Positions 7,188 through 16,212 are shown, numbered from the stretch's first letter. The stretch is 64,000 bases of DNA from Lachnospiraceae bacterium (GCA_022794035.1 JAAWDX010000012.1:124001-188000); one strand, 5' to 3'. Numbers and translations are program-made. Notes: a model not told the origin generated them from the sequence alone.

Positions 7188-9410
7188 CTATAAAATGGGA
7201 TTTTCAGCTCTTGCCTTCAGCCGCTCCCAGCGCCGATCTACCTCCTGCTGAATGCTGCCAACTACCGCTTCATATTCAGCCTTTTTCAGATGCTGCGTAC
7301 GCCCCATCATGCTCAGAAAATCAAGCACGGGCCGCTTCTTTCCCTTTTCCTCAGGATCATAGCTGAGCTTCGTACATCCGTTTTCGATTTCATACAAGGG
7401 GAAATAGCAGCAATCCACTGCGGCCTCAATCACACTTCGTTCTTTGTTAGGCTTATCATTCCAGTTAAGAGGGCATGCCGAAAGTGCTTTCATATAGACT
7501 ACGCCCTGCTCATTCGCATATTTTTGCGCCTTCGCTGCTTTTCTGATAAAATCAACAGGATTGGATTCTGCTACGGTGGCTACATAGGGAATATTCGCGG
7601 CGGCCATAATCTGCGGCATATCCTTGTGGAAGAATTGTTTGCCGTACTGCATCTTTCCCACATGGGAGGTAGCGCTCCGGGCGCCCTTTGGCGTCGAATA
7701 GGAGAGCTGGTAGCCCGTGTTCATATAGCCTCCGTTATCATATTCAAACAGGATCAGGTTACTGCCCCGCAGCGCTGTGCCGAGCGCGGAGCCCATGCCG
7801 ATGTCCATGCCGCCATCGCCGCTGACCATAATAAACGTAAGCTTACCTTCCGGCAGCTCGCCGCGCTTTTGGCGCTGGTGATACATCTCAACTAGGCCGG
7901 ACAGGGTAGCGGCTCCGTTTTGAAAGAGATTGTGCACATAGGGCACCTTAAAGGCCGTTTGCGGATAGGGTGTTGTGACGACCATGCCGCAGCCTGTTTG
8001 AAAAAGCAGTACGACATTACCTTCTATGCCCCGCAGCAAAAGGTTCACATTCACAGGAATGCCGCAGCCGGGGCAAGCACCGTGACCGGGTGCAAGGCGT
8101 TTGGGCATGCGCGTGGTCTCGTTTAGCTGCCCGCCCTTTACCTGAAAATGCCCAGAATCCTGGATGACCTGAACTGCGTTGATTGAGGCATTTTCCTCTG
8201 TTACTGGATTAAAATAAGGCTTCTTCTCTCCCTCCTGACCGGGCTGCACATGCAGATAGTCAAATGCGGGAGCCCCCGGCTCCTCTGCCAGCTGAAACAG
8301 CGCCTCTGCATCGTGGACAAAAAAATCCTGTCCCCCCAGCCCATATACGCGGCTGAGGATTCTTGTATTGATGGCGCTGCTCTGCAGCGCTGCCTTCACC
8401 TCCAGCGAGAGATTGCCTCCTCCCGCGCCATAGCTGTCCTGCCTGTCTCCTATGATGATTGTCTTTGCTGTTTTGCATACCGCGGCTAAACCCGCTGCAG
8501 GAAATGGCCTGAGCTGGCGCAGCGTAACAGCGCCTGCCTTTTTTCCCTGTTTTCGCAGCCGGTCAACGGCTTCCTTTGCCGTTTCATAGCTGGAGCCTAG
8601 TAGGATGAGAAGCGTGTCTGCCTCCTCTGCCCGATAGGCCTCTACCTCATGATATGCCCTGCCTGTCAGCTCCTCATACTCCTGAAAGACCCTCTCCGTC
8701 ACTGTTTTGGCCTCTTCCATCGCTAAATGCAGCTGATATTTATTGTTTCCCAGATCCGGCTCATTCATATAGGATCCAATCGAAACGGGATGCTCGGGAT
8801 CCAGCGCCGTATAGGCTGCTTCGTACTTTCCCAGAAAATGCTGCACCTCTTCATCGCTTTCCCATATTTCGCAGCGCCGTTTTTGATGAGAAGTAAAAAA
8901 TCCATCGAACGCTACAATGACCGGCAGCTTAACCGCTTCCGCAATTTTTAGGCCGCAGAGATTAAAATCATAAACCGCCTGCGGCGAGCCGGCAAATAAA
9001 ATGATCCAGCCGCAGCTTAGCGTATACATAATATCGCTGTGATCTCCCTTGATGTCCAGAGGGCCGGATACTGTGCGGCAGGCTACATTGAGCACCATAG
9101 GAAACCGCGTGCCGGATTGGACGGGCAGCTGCTCCAGTGCATATAAAAGACCATTGGCACTGGTTGCATTAAATACGCGTCCTCCCCCTGCTGATGCTCC
9201 GTAGCAGATACCGGCTGCACTATGCTCTCCCTCAGCCGGCATCAGCGATATATCGTGAAGTCCTTCTGCCTTTAAAACGTCTAGTTGCTCAGCGATTTGC
9301 GTCGATGGCGTAATGGGATAGTATCCCATCACATGGTAATTGATCTGTTTTGCCGCGTAAGCAGCTAATTCGTTTCCGCTCTCAAATACAGCCCTTTGTT
9401 TGATTTTCAT
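7188..9410 (-). CDS. 2-oxoacid:ferredoxin oxidoreductase, fused alpha-beta chain
   Basis: A 740-residue thiamine-diphosphate enzyme that decarboxylates a 2-oxoacid and passes electrons to ferredoxin, forming acyl-CoA. Residues 1-380 are the alpha part (YYPITPSTQIAEQLD near 30-44, DGFFTSH near 170, then the domain II region). Residues about 440-740 are the beta part: GHGACPGCGI, TGCG and ALSACPLNW carry cluster cysteines, and GDGGMD...DN is the ThDP-Mg motif. The alpha features (PITPS, DGFxxSH) resemble pyruvate or branched-chain oxidoreductases. I chose ATG 9410; a GTG sits one codon earlier. The start overlaps the stop of the gamma-delta gene by one base (TGATG). Clostridial pyruvate enzymes are usually one chain in gamma-alpha-delta-beta order, so the split here is notable. 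Substrate is not settled. Confidence 0.85.
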   Translation of the reverse strand: MKIKQRAVFESGNELAAYAAKQINYHVMGYYPITPSTQIAEQLDVLKAEGLHDISLMPAEGEHSAAGICYGASAGGGRVFNATSANGLLYALEQLPVQSGTRFPMVLNVACRTVSGPLDIKGDHSDIMYTLSCGWIILFAGSPQAVYDFNLCGLKIAEAVKLPVIVAFDGFFTSHQKRRCEIWESDEEVQHFLGKYEAAYTALDPEHPVSIGSYMNEPDLGNNKYQLHLAMEEAKTVTERVFQEYEELTGRAYHEVEAYRAEEADTLLILLGSSYETAKEAVDRLRKQGKKAGAVTLRQLRPFPAAGLAAVCKTAKTIIIGDRQDSYGAGGGNLSLEVKAALQSSAINTRILSRVYGLGGQDFFVHDAEALFQLAEEPGAPAFDYLHVQPGQEGEKKPYFNPVTEENASINAVQVIQDSGHFQVKGGQLNETTRMPKRLAPGHGACPGCGIPVNVNLLLRGIEGNVVLLFQTGCGMVVTTPYPQTAFKVPYVHNLFQNGAATLSGLVEMYHQRQKRGELPEGKLTFIMVSGDGGMDIGMGSALGTALRGSNLILFEYDNGGYMNTGYQLSYSTPKGARSATSHVGKMQYGKQFFHKDMPQIMAAANIPYVATVAESNPVDFIRKAAKAQKYANEQGVVYMKALSACPLNWNDKPNKERSVIEAAVDCCYFPLYEIENGCTKLSYDPEEKGKKRPVLDFLSMMGRTQHLKKAEYEAVVGSIQQEVDRRWERLKARAENPIL

Positions 9411-10501
9411 CACTCTATGCCTCCTTCTGCATCAACCGGCTTTTCTTTTAGATAGGCCTCACTGGTAATCCATGAGTTTGCTCCCACACAATTAAAATCG
9501 ATATGCTCTGCAATCAAATCCTGATTGCGGACAAAATGCGGAAGCTGCGGATAGTTTCGCTCCTCCTCTGCCGTTAGCGCTTCCGTTGGGCATACGGCAA
9601 CGCAGCGCAGACATCCCTTGCAGTGATGATAATCCAGACCTCCGTTGATCATTCGCTGCTTGCCCTTATATTCTCCCTCATGAAATTGAAATACCATATC
9701 CGGGCAGGTACTGTCGCACAGGGCGCAGTGGATGCATCGCTCTGGATGGAACAGGGGAATATAGCCCTCACGGCTGGCTGAGACATCATTGCTGACCGTA
9801 CTGCCGATCCGGGGATTGACTCCTCCAATCGGTGCTGTACGATAGCCCCAAGACAGCCTTTTCTCCTCTTTTTCCGCCTGCGGCGGGACGTTTAGCTTTA
9901 TGGGCTCTGACATCTGCTCGTAACCTGCCCTGACGCCTGCCAGATTATTTTCTAATAAATGGGGATATTTCTTTCCCATTGTCTCTTGAATTAGCTGCAA
10001 AACTGGTTCTAGCGGAATGAAGCCGGAGGCCTTCACGAGTGCGCCGAGCATGACCATGTTCAGCCTGCTTTTATGATCCAGCGCCGCCTTTTGCGCATCG
10101 ATGCAGTATAGTAGCCCCTGCGAAATTCTCAGCTTTTCTTGCGCCTCCTGCGGGCTCTTGGGTGTATTGAGCACAATATGAGTTTCTTCGGTTATGCCGG
10201 ACAGGGCCGAGCTTTTTTCAAGCATTGCTTCGTGAAAGAGCCCCAAAAGCTGCGGCGTCTCTACCGGGCTGTTAATCCGCAGCTCCTGATCTGCTTTGCA
10301 CCAGCGGATATAAGCCTTGACCGGCGAACCGCGCTTTTCTGATCCGTAGCTGGCAAAGCTGGCGGCATTTAGGCCCAGATACATCGCGCCCAGCTCTCCC
10401 AGCAGCTTTCCGCACAGATTGGCGCCCATACCGCCCACGCTTTCTAAGCGTATTTCGTAATATCCTGCTTCGTTTGTGATTGGCAGCTCTTGATTTTTCA
10501 T
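9410..10501 (-). CDS. 2-oxoacid:ferredoxin oxidoreductase, fused gamma-delta chain
   Basis: A 363-residue partner of the alpha-beta gene. Residues about 10-185 are the gamma (coenzyme A binding) domain, with ESVGGMGANLCGKLLGELG and SYGSEKRGSPVKAYIR. Residues about 240-330 are the delta ferredoxin-like domain with two 4Fe-4S motifs, CIHCALCDSTCP and CKGCLRCVAVCP, which relay electrons to ferredoxin. I chose ATG 10501 because AAAGGGAGG precedes it by 5 bases; the frame stays open 30 bases further upstream without a good ribosome site. Together the two chains contain all four classical domains as two fusions. Confidence 0.87.
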   Translation of the reverse strand: MKNQELPITNEAGYYEIRLESVGGMGANLCGKLLGELGAMYLGLNAASFASYGSEKRGSPVKAYIRWCKADQELRINSPVETPQLLGLFHEAMLEKSSALSGITEETHIVLNTPKSPQEAQEKLRISQGLLYCIDAQKAALDHKSRLNMVMLGALVKASGFIPLEPVLQLIQETMGKKYPHLLENNLAGVRAGYEQMSEPIKLNVPPQAEKEEKRLSWGYRTAPIGGVNPRIGSTVSNDVSASREGYIPLFHPERCIHCALCDSTCPDMVFQFHEGEYKGKQRMINGGLDYHHCKGCLRCVAVCPTEALTAEEERNYPQLPHFVRNQDLIAEHIDFNCVGANSWITSEAYLKEKPVDAEGGIE

Positions 10502-10569
10502 AGTTTCCTCCCTTTTACTCTCTATCGTCAACTATGCTTAGCCTGCCGCAAAATCTGGGAAAATATACA

Positions 10570-10607
10570 AAAAACAGAGCCAAGACACTGATTTAGGTCT
10601 TGGCTCT
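10570..10607 (-). terminator. Terminator of the aldose epimerase gene
   Basis: AGAGCCAAGAC (10576-10586) pairs with GTCTTGGCTCT (10597-10607) and on the minus strand is followed by GTTTTTTG. It separates the epimerase gene from the oxidoreductase operon, so the latter must have its own promoter, which I could not place with confidence. Confidence 0.88.
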
Positions 10608-10639
10608 CGCTCTGTCTGTATTCTTAAAATCAATCTAAA

Positions 10640-11506
10640 TTATAACATCTTTACCGCATAGCAGCATTCAAATACGGCGCCGCCTTCCAGCTTTTGGATC
10701 CCGTCCTTTTCCGGCAGCTCTCCCGCAAAATCCTCATAATCGGCTAATCCATACCATGGCTCGATACAGGCATAGGGCGATCCCGGCTTATTCATTGACC
10801 ATATCCCCACATAGGGAAAGCCGCTCAGATCCATCTCGACGCCGCGCCCTGTTTCCGGATTTTGAATCCTCAGCTTATGAAAGGCAAAATCATGAAATAC
10901 CAGCGCATCATCCTTGAAAATCCCCTCGTATAGGTGAAGATCCTCTCCTTTTTTAATGTATTCCTTTTCTACTTCACGGCGGAACTGCCCGTTTTCACTC
11001 AGCAGCACCCGGTCCAGGCTTTCCTTTACATCAAAGCTGACTACCTGCTTTTCAATCGGGCCGTCATAAAAGAAGCCCGGATGTCCGCCGATTGAAAAAT
11101 ACAGCGCATGTTCTGCCGGATTTTCTACCCGGAAGGTTGTGATGATTTGCTCTGCCTCCAGCGTATAAATCACTGACAACACAAAATCAAAAGGATAGGC
11201 CTTTTTCGTTTCCTCCGAGGCCTTCAGACGAAAAACAACCTGTGTCTTAGTCTGATCGGCTATCTCAAAGACCGACTGCCGGCAGAAACCATGCTGTCCT
11301 ATCTCATAGGTCTTTCCCTGATAGCGGTATTGATAATTTTTGCAGCGGCCAACCACCGGAAACAGGATGGGTGCCTGTCCCTTCCAGATCGCTGGGTCGC
11401 CGTTCCAAAGACATTCGCGCCGGTGCTCCTTATCATAGATTCTGGTCAGCTCGGCTCCTTCTTCTTTGGCTGTCACAATAAACCTTTCGTTTTCTAATGT
11501 AACCAT
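10640..11506 (-). CDS. Aldose 1-epimerase family protein (LacX-like)
   Basis: A 288-residue galactose mutarotase-fold protein. The family signs are WNGDPAIWKGQAPILFPVVGR (about 34-54), GQHGFCRQSVFE, FSIGGHPGFFYD (about 141-152, containing a conserved His) and IEPWYGLAD near the C-terminus. This set is closest to the LacX branch of aldose epimerases rather than GalM. The likely job is to interconvert the anomers of a hexose or hexose phosphate in the cytosol. It is monocistronic: its promoter is at 11536-11564 and its terminator at 10570-10607, so no neighbour hints at the sugar. Confidence 0.83.
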   Translation of the reverse strand: MVTLENERFIVTAKEEGAELTRIYDKEHRRECLWNGDPAIWKGQAPILFPVVGRCKNYQYRYQGKTYEIGQHGFCRQSVFEIADQTKTQVVFRLKASEETKKAYPFDFVLSVIYTLEAEQIITTFRVENPAEHALYFSIGGHPGFFYDGPIEKQVVSFDVKESLDRVLLSENGQFRREVEKEYIKKGEDLHLYEGIFKDDALVFHDFAFHKLRIQNPETGRGVEMDLSGFPYVGIWSMNKPGSPYACIEPWYGLADYEDFAGELPEKDGIQKLEGGAVFECCYAVKML

Positions 11507-11535
11507 ACAACCTCTCTCCTCTATCGTTTTTTATC

Positions 11536-11564
11536 AGTATACTCTGGATGAGCGCTCCTGCCAA
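11536..11564 (-). promoter_or_regulatory. Promoter of the aldose epimerase gene
   Basis: On the minus strand TTGGCA (plus 11559-11564) and TATACT (plus 11536-11541) are separated by 17 bases. The start codon lies about 30 bases downstream. Confidence 0.7.
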
Positions 11565-11610
11565 GTCTTAATTGACAAATTTTCTCTCCTGCGCTTATCT
11601 AGGATAGGGC

Positions 11611-11639
11611 TTGACCCTGCCTCTATTTACTGCTACAAT
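11611..11639 (+). promoter_or_regulatory. Promoter of the Ser-rich exported protein gene
   Basis: TTGACC (11611-11616) and TACAAT (11634-11639) are 17 bases apart. The ATG at 11700 follows after about 55 bases, preceded by AGAGGTATTT. Confidence 0.7.
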
Positions 11640-11699
11640 GAAATCTGCTTATAGTACTATTGGATTTAAGCGCTTTCGCGCTCCAGAAAAGAGGTATTT

Positions 11700-12461
11700 A
11701 TGAAAAAAAGTATTAAGATGAGTTTACTCGTCGTTTTGATTTTAATCATTGCTTGCACTGTGGTTGTGCTGTGGAGTCCTTGGAAGAAGCAGCAAAGCGC
11801 TTCTTCTCAGTCTTCGCTTGTCTCTTCCTCCTATTCAGCTCCCTTATCCTCTGCTCCCGAAAGTCTTTCCTCTTCGGAAAGCTCTGCTTTGCCGGAGTCT
11901 TCTGCAGCTGACTCCGATTCTTCTTTGGCCTCTGGACTTAATCCTGAGGATCAGCCGGATTCGCCGGATCTCAATTTTAAACCTTCCGGCGTATCTTATG
12001 ATGATATTATGATCAATGTCCTCACCTGCCTCCTGTCACGCGATATGTCTTCCTTTGCCTCCTACGTAGGCAGTCAGGGGCTGCGCCTCTCTCCCACCGG
12101 CAGCATGACAGAGCAAGATATAGTCCTGTCTGCCGACGAGGTCGCCGAGTTTTTCCAGCTTGACAGCAAAATCTATGGGACATACCCCGGCAGCGGAGAG
12201 ACCATCCGCTGCACGCCGGAGGAATATTATACCCGTTATCTCGCCCCCTCTGATTTTAACTTCTCAGCTGCGACTACGGCTTATAATGATGCGGCTGATT
12301 TAGAGACGGCTGCTGGCTTTGTCAGCAATCCTAAAACTGTCAGCTATGAGTATTCTCCCAGTGCTATGGAATGGATGCGGCTGATCATGGTATATGCAAA
12401 CGACGGAGATCGGGGCGATGTGCTCTGCGGCATTGTCTATCGCGATCTAACAACGGATTGA
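11700..12461 (+). CDS. Exported protein with Ser-rich linker, function unknown
   Basis: A 253-residue protein that I do not recognise. Residues 1-28 are a Lys-start signal anchor with a strongly hydrophobic core (about 8-25); the cysteine in IIACTVVV lacks a good lipobox, so lipoprotein processing is doubtful. Residues about 32-80 are a low-complexity linker made mostly of Ser with Ala, Pro and Glu, typical of cell-wall spacers. Residues about 95-253 form a folded domain with many aromatic and acidic residues (CTPEEYYTRYL, YEYSPSAMEWMRLIMVYAND, GDVLCGIVYRDL). It likely faces the outside of the membrane. It has its own promoter at 11611-11639 and is followed by the palindrome-rich region at 12487-12754. 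Confidence 0.7.
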   Translation: MKKSIKMSLLVVLILIIACTVVVLWSPWKKQQSASSQSSLVSSSYSAPLSSAPESLSSSESSALPESSAADSDSSLASGLNPEDQPDSPDLNFKPSGVSYDDIMINVLTCLLSRDMSSFASYVGSQGLRLSPTGSMTEQDIVLSADEVAEFFQLDSKIYGTYPGSGETIRCTPEEYYTRYLAPSDFNFSAATTAYNDAADLETAAGFVSNPKTVSYEYSPSAMEWMRLIMVYANDGDRGDVLCGIVYRDLTTD

Positions 12462-12486
12462 TTGATCAAGGCTTCAGCGCTGAAAC

Positions 12487-12554
12487 GAAGCTGCTGTGCT
12501 TTCGAAACTGCTTTGTCTTTGAAGCTGCTTTGCTTTCGAAGCTGCTTTGCTTTC
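12487..12554 (+). repeat. Four tandem 17-base repeats
   Basis: Consensus GAAGCTGCTTTGCTTTC occurs at 12487, 12504, 12521 and 12538. Copies 3 and 4 are identical, copy 1 has one change and copy 2 has several. The last copy runs straight into the TTCCGCCA arm of the hairpin that follows. Because 17 is not a multiple of 3 and the array lies just past a stop codon, it is not a coding repeat. Confidence 0.8.
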
Positions 12555-12645
12555 CGCCAGTGTTGGCGGAACTAAACTAAATGGCGGAAGGATTCCAGTC
12601 ATGTCCAGAGTTTGGACAAAAAAATGGCGGAAATCCTTCCGCCAT
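12552..12645 (+). terminator. Nested GGCGG/CCGCC hairpins, likely terminator with alternatives
   Basis: TTCCGCCA pairs with TGGCGGAA across a 4-base loop (12552-12571). Next, ATGGCGGAAGGATT (12581-12594) pairs with AATCCTTCCGCCAT (12632-12645), enclosing a smaller hairpin TGTCCA/TGGACA (12602-12607/12613-12618). A second ATGGCGGAA (12624-12632) can instead pair with TTCCGCCAT (12637-12645), so two folds compete for the same 3' arm. The T tract after it is only TTTACTATTT. It probably ends transcription of the exported-protein gene, but the architecture is more elaborate than needed. Confidence 0.6.
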
Positions 12646-12654
12646 TTACTATTT

Positions 12655-12863
12655 CAAGATACTTGCTGACAGAAAATCTCAGCGATATGATAGGCGCTAC
12701 GCCATGCATAGCTGAAAAAGTTCAGCTATTTCGTCCATTTCCGCCATGGGCGGAGGAACCAACATGGTAAAACATGATAAAACAAAACAACACAGCAAAC
12801 CAACATGGCAAACCGCACAGCTGAAAATACGACGAGAAAACAAGAAAGAAAAACAGAGGACTC
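12655..12863. other. Non-coding tail region with palindromes
   Basis: No gene is visible. TAGCTGAA (12709-12716) pairs with TTCAGCTA (12721-12728). TCCGCCATGGGCGGA (12740-12754) is a near-perfect palindrome shared with 39460-39472. A short direct repeat, CCAACATGG, follows near 12758 and 12802. The rest, up to the isocitrate dehydrogenase stop at 12864, is A-rich. Confidence 0.5.
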
Positions 12864-14084
12864 TCACTCTGTCAGCATACTCTCCAGCTCTCTTCGAATT
12901 TCCTGAATAAATTCCTCAGAGCTGACTGATCGCAGGGAGGCTCCTTCTTCAGGGCTGGCAAGAGCAATTAAATCCTTGGTCATGATGCCTTGACCTAGTA
13001 CCTGCATGCAGGCCTTTTCCAGCGCGTCTGCAAATCCCATCAGCTCCGGCAGACTGTCGAGCTCTCCTCTTTTTTTCAGAGCTCCTGTCCAAGCATAGAT
13101 CGTCGCGATCGGATTGGTTGAGGTCTTTTCTCCTTTTAAATACCGATAATAATGCCGCGTCACCGTGCCGTGCGCCGCTTCGTATTCATATACGCCGTCC
13201 GGGCTTACCAGCACCGAGGTCATCATCGCCAGCGAGCCAAACGCCGTAGAGACCATATCGCTCATCACATCGCCGTCATAATTTTTGCAGGCCCAGATGA
13301 ATCCGCCCTCCGAGCGAATGACCCGCGCGACTGCATCATCGATCAGCGTATAAAAATATTCAATCCCGGCAGCCTCAAACCGCTCTTTATACTCTTCAAA
13401 TACAGCCGCCATAATTTCTTTGAAAGCGCCGTCATAGGTCTTAGAAATCGTATCTTTAGAGGCAAACCATACATCCTGCTTTACATCCAGCGCATATTGG
13501 AAGCAGGCATGGGCAAACGCGCGGATAGAGGCCTCTTTATTATGCATTGCCTGAAAGACTCCCGGCCCCTCCAGCGTCTGTACTGTCTCACGCTGCACCC
13601 GTCCGCTCTCTCCAGTAAAGACCAGCTCACAGGTGCCGCCCTCCTCAGTCCTTAGCTCAACGCTCTTATACACATCCCCATAGGCATGACGCGCAATGGT
13701 AATCGGCTTTTTCCAAAAACGAACCGCCGGCTTAATCCGCTCCAGCAGAATGGGCGCACGAAACACGGTTCCGTCCAGCATCGCCCGGATGGTGGCATTC
13801 GGGCTTTTCCACATCTCATGCAGCTGGTATTCCTCCATGCGCTGCTTATTCGGCGTAATGGTCGCGCATTTAACAGCCACGCCATATTGCTTTGTCGCCA
13901 GCGCGGCATCCACCGTGACCTGATCCGCTGTCTCATCGCGGTGCGGCAGTCCTAGGTCATAGTATTCTGTTTTCAGATCAATAAATGGCAGCAGCAGCTC
14001 CTCCTTGATCATCTGCCACAGCACCCGCGTCATCTCATCGCCGTCCATCTCCACCAGCGGCGTTAGCATTTGAATCTTTTTCAT
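12864..14084 (-). CDS. icd: NADP-dependent isocitrate dehydrogenase
   Basis: A 406-residue enzyme that oxidises isocitrate to 2-oxoglutarate and CO2. It belongs to the homodimeric, eukaryote-like NADP subfamily: the N-terminus has PLVEMDGDEMTRVLW, the substrate loop is KSPNATIRAMLDGTVFR (about 92-108), and metal-binding aspartates lie in YTLIDDAVA and NYDGDVMSDM. The NADP-specific segment is AAHGTVTRHYYRYLKGE, where Arg and His contact the 2'-phosphate. It is the last gene of the Re-citrate synthase operon, 7 bases after the aconitase stop, with a GAGG ribosome site. Its role here is to supply 2-oxoglutarate and NADPH for glutamate synthesis in an organism without a full TCA cycle. Confidence 0.95.
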   Translation of the reverse strand: MKKIQMLTPLVEMDGDEMTRVLWQMIKEELLLPFIDLKTEYYDLGLPHRDETADQVTVDAALATKQYGVAVKCATITPNKQRMEEYQLHEMWKSPNATIRAMLDGTVFRAPILLERIKPAVRFWKKPITIARHAYGDVYKSVELRTEEGGTCELVFTGESGRVQRETVQTLEGPGVFQAMHNKEASIRAFAHACFQYALDVKQDVWFASKDTISKTYDGAFKEIMAAVFEEYKERFEAAGIEYFYTLIDDAVARVIRSEGGFIWACKNYDGDVMSDMVSTAFGSLAMMTSVLVSPDGVYEYEAAHGTVTRHYYRYLKGEKTSTNPIATIYAWTGALKKRGELDSLPELMGFADALEKACMQVLGQGIMTKDLIALASPEEGASLRSVSSEEFIQEIRRELESMLTE

Positions 14085-14091
14085 CCTCGCC

Positions 14092-16212
14092 TCATCCCTT
14101 TCCTCTGTTTTTATAATAGTTCATCAGACATCCATCTAACAGGATCTGAATTTCCGTCTCGGTAAGCCCTTTCATATAGAGCGTCAGCGGCTGATCCTTC
14201 ACATATCCGGTGATCTCCTCCCTGCCTTCCAAAAGTGCCGTACGCAGCCCCGGTATATACAGCCATTCCCCTGTTTCATAGGGAAACTCCTCCACCGTAA
14301 AGGGCACCATGCCCCAATTGATGCAATTGGAACGATACCGCTTGGTGGCATATTCAAGACAGAAATTGGCTGCTCCTCCCAGCACTCTCTGGCAGGAGGC
14401 CGCCTGCTCTCTGGCTGAGCCATCTCCCGGCTTATTTGCAAAAATCGCAGAGCCTATGCTCGTGCTTTTCGCATCATATCCCAGCTCTGCCGCTGTCATC
14501 CTCTGCACCGCTTTTGCCCGTGCCACATACGCCGGCTCCCGCCTTGAAAGCGCAAATTCAGCTAAGCGCAGCGGATTAGAACGATATGAAGAAGTCTCCC
14601 CGGAGGGAATCAGCTCATCCGTTGTCGTCACCGGATCCCGGATCACCGCCGCCAGCTGCACCAGCAAATTCTCCTTCAGCGGCTCTATCTGCGGCCAATC
14701 CGTAATATTAGGCCCCAGCTTGAGCGCCGTCTCCGGCTGCGGGCGCCCTACGCCATCATAGCACCGCTTGCGATAGATCTCGCCGTTAAACCGATAGGGC
14801 TTCTTTTCTATCTCATAAGTCAGCTCATCAGCGCCCGTTAAAAGGCCGCCCCTCGCTGCCGTCGCCGCAATCGAGCGCGCGTCCATCAGCGCCACCATCG
14901 CCTGCTGACCCTCGCCAGGCTTCGAGCCCTCTCGATTGGCAAAATTCCTCGTCGTATGACGAATCGAAAGCCCGCCATGGCTTGGCACATCCCCCGCGCC
15001 AAAGCATGGTCCGCAAAAGCACGGCTTGATCACCGCCCCCGCCTCCAAGAGCTCCGTCAGCATGCCGTTAGCCGCTACCTGCTGGTTGATCGGCGTCGAC
15101 GCCGGATACACACTCAGCGAAAACGCGCCATCGCCAATCGATCCGCCTTTTAAAATCGCTGCCGCCTCCTGTATATTTTCATACAGACCGCCGGCACAGC
15201 CGGCAATCACGCCCTGATCCACCCAGATCCCGTCGTCCGTAATTTTATCCAAAAGCCCCAGCGGTTCCAGATACTGCTGCGGATGCTGCTTCAGCTCCCG
15301 AATGGGCACCGCATTGGACGGATGATACGGCAGGGCAATCATCGGCTCAATTTCACTCAAATTCAGTTCAATATAGTGATCATAATAGGCTCCTTCTCCG
15401 GGCTGCAGCCTTTGGTAGGCCTCCGGACGGCCATGGTTTTCATAATAGGCCCGAATCGTATCATCCGTTTCCCAAATGGACGATAAACAGGCTGTTTCCG
15501 TCGTCATCACATCAATGCCGATCCTCTCATCAGCCGACAAGGAAGCGATCCCGGGGCCTGCAAATTCCAGGATCATATTTTTAACCGTGCCGAACACCTC
15601 TTTACAGAGCGCCAGCGCTACATCATGAGGACCTACGCCCTTGCGCAGGCTGCCCGTCACATAAACGAGCACGACCGGCGGCTCCGGGATGTCATACGTA
15701 TTTTGCAGCAGCTGCTTGACCAGCTCCGGACCGCCTTCTCCGATACCCATCGTGCCAAATGCCCCATAGCGGGTATGGCTGTCCGATCCTAAAATCATAT
15801 GGCCGCAGGCAGCCATCTCCTCTCTTGCATATTGATGGATGACGGCCTGATTGGCCGGCACATAGATACCGCCGTATTTTTGTGCCGCCGATAGTCCGAA
15901 TACATGGTCATCCTCATTGATCGTTCCTCCCACGGCGCACAGACTGTTATGACAGTTGGTCAGCGCATACGGAAGCGGAAAGCTCTCCAGTCCGCTGGCC
16001 CTGGCCGTCTGAATGATTCCGACATAGGTGATATCATGCGAAATCAGCGCATCAAACCGCAGATGCATCTGTCCTTCTTCCAGTGCCGTCTCATGCGCGC
16101 GCAGGATCTGATAAGCCAGAGTCCGCTCCCGGCCTTCTTTAGGCGAAAGCACGCCCTCTGCCGCTAAGCGCTTTCCCTCTAACAGATAAATTCCTTCTTC
16201 ATGATATTTCAC
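14092..16212 (-). CDS. Aconitate hydratase (clostridial hydratase type)
   Basis: A 706-residue 4Fe-4S enzyme that isomerises citrate to isocitrate. Cluster cysteines appear in AGCAGG (about 348-353) and in PCFCGPCFGAG (about 406-416). Other family elements are GSDSHTRYGAFGTMGIGEGG (about 142-161), the swivel-domain RSNCINWGMVPF near 646-657 and the active-site region SIGSAIFANKPGDG. It belongs to the hydratase branch of the aconitase superfamily seen in Clostridia rather than to AcnA or AcnB. The start is GTG at 16212 with GGAGG seven bases upstream; it overlaps the GntR stop by four bases (GTGA), so the genes are translationally coupled. Operon context with Re-citrate synthase and isocitrate dehydrogenase makes the aconitase role nearly certain. 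Confidence 0.9.
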   Translation of the reverse strand: MKYHEEGIYLLEGKRLAAEGVLSPKEGRERTLAYQILRAHETALEEGQMHLRFDALISHDITYVGIIQTARASGLESFPLPYALTNCHNSLCAVGGTINEDDHVFGLSAAQKYGGIYVPANQAVIHQYAREEMAACGHMILGSDSHTRYGAFGTMGIGEGGPELVKQLLQNTYDIPEPPVVLVYVTGSLRKGVGPHDVALALCKEVFGTVKNMILEFAGPGIASLSADERIGIDVMTTETACLSSIWETDDTIRAYYENHGRPEAYQRLQPGEGAYYDHYIELNLSEIEPMIALPYHPSNAVPIRELKQHPQQYLEPLGLLDKITDDGIWVDQGVIAGCAGGLYENIQEAAAILKGGSIGDGAFSLSVYPASTPINQQVAANGMLTELLEAGAVIKPCFCGPCFGAGDVPSHGGLSIRHTTRNFANREGSKPGEGQQAMVALMDARSIAATAARGGLLTGADELTYEIEKKPYRFNGEIYRKRCYDGVGRPQPETALKLGPNITDWPQIEPLKENLLVQLAAVIRDPVTTTDELIPSGETSSYRSNPLRLAEFALSRREPAYVARAKAVQRMTAAELGYDAKSTSIGSAIFANKPGDGSAREQAASCQRVLGGAANFCLEYATKRYRSNCINWGMVPFTVEEFPYETGEWLYIPGLRTALLEGREEITGYVKDQPLTLYMKGLTETEIQILLDGCLMNYYKNRGKG

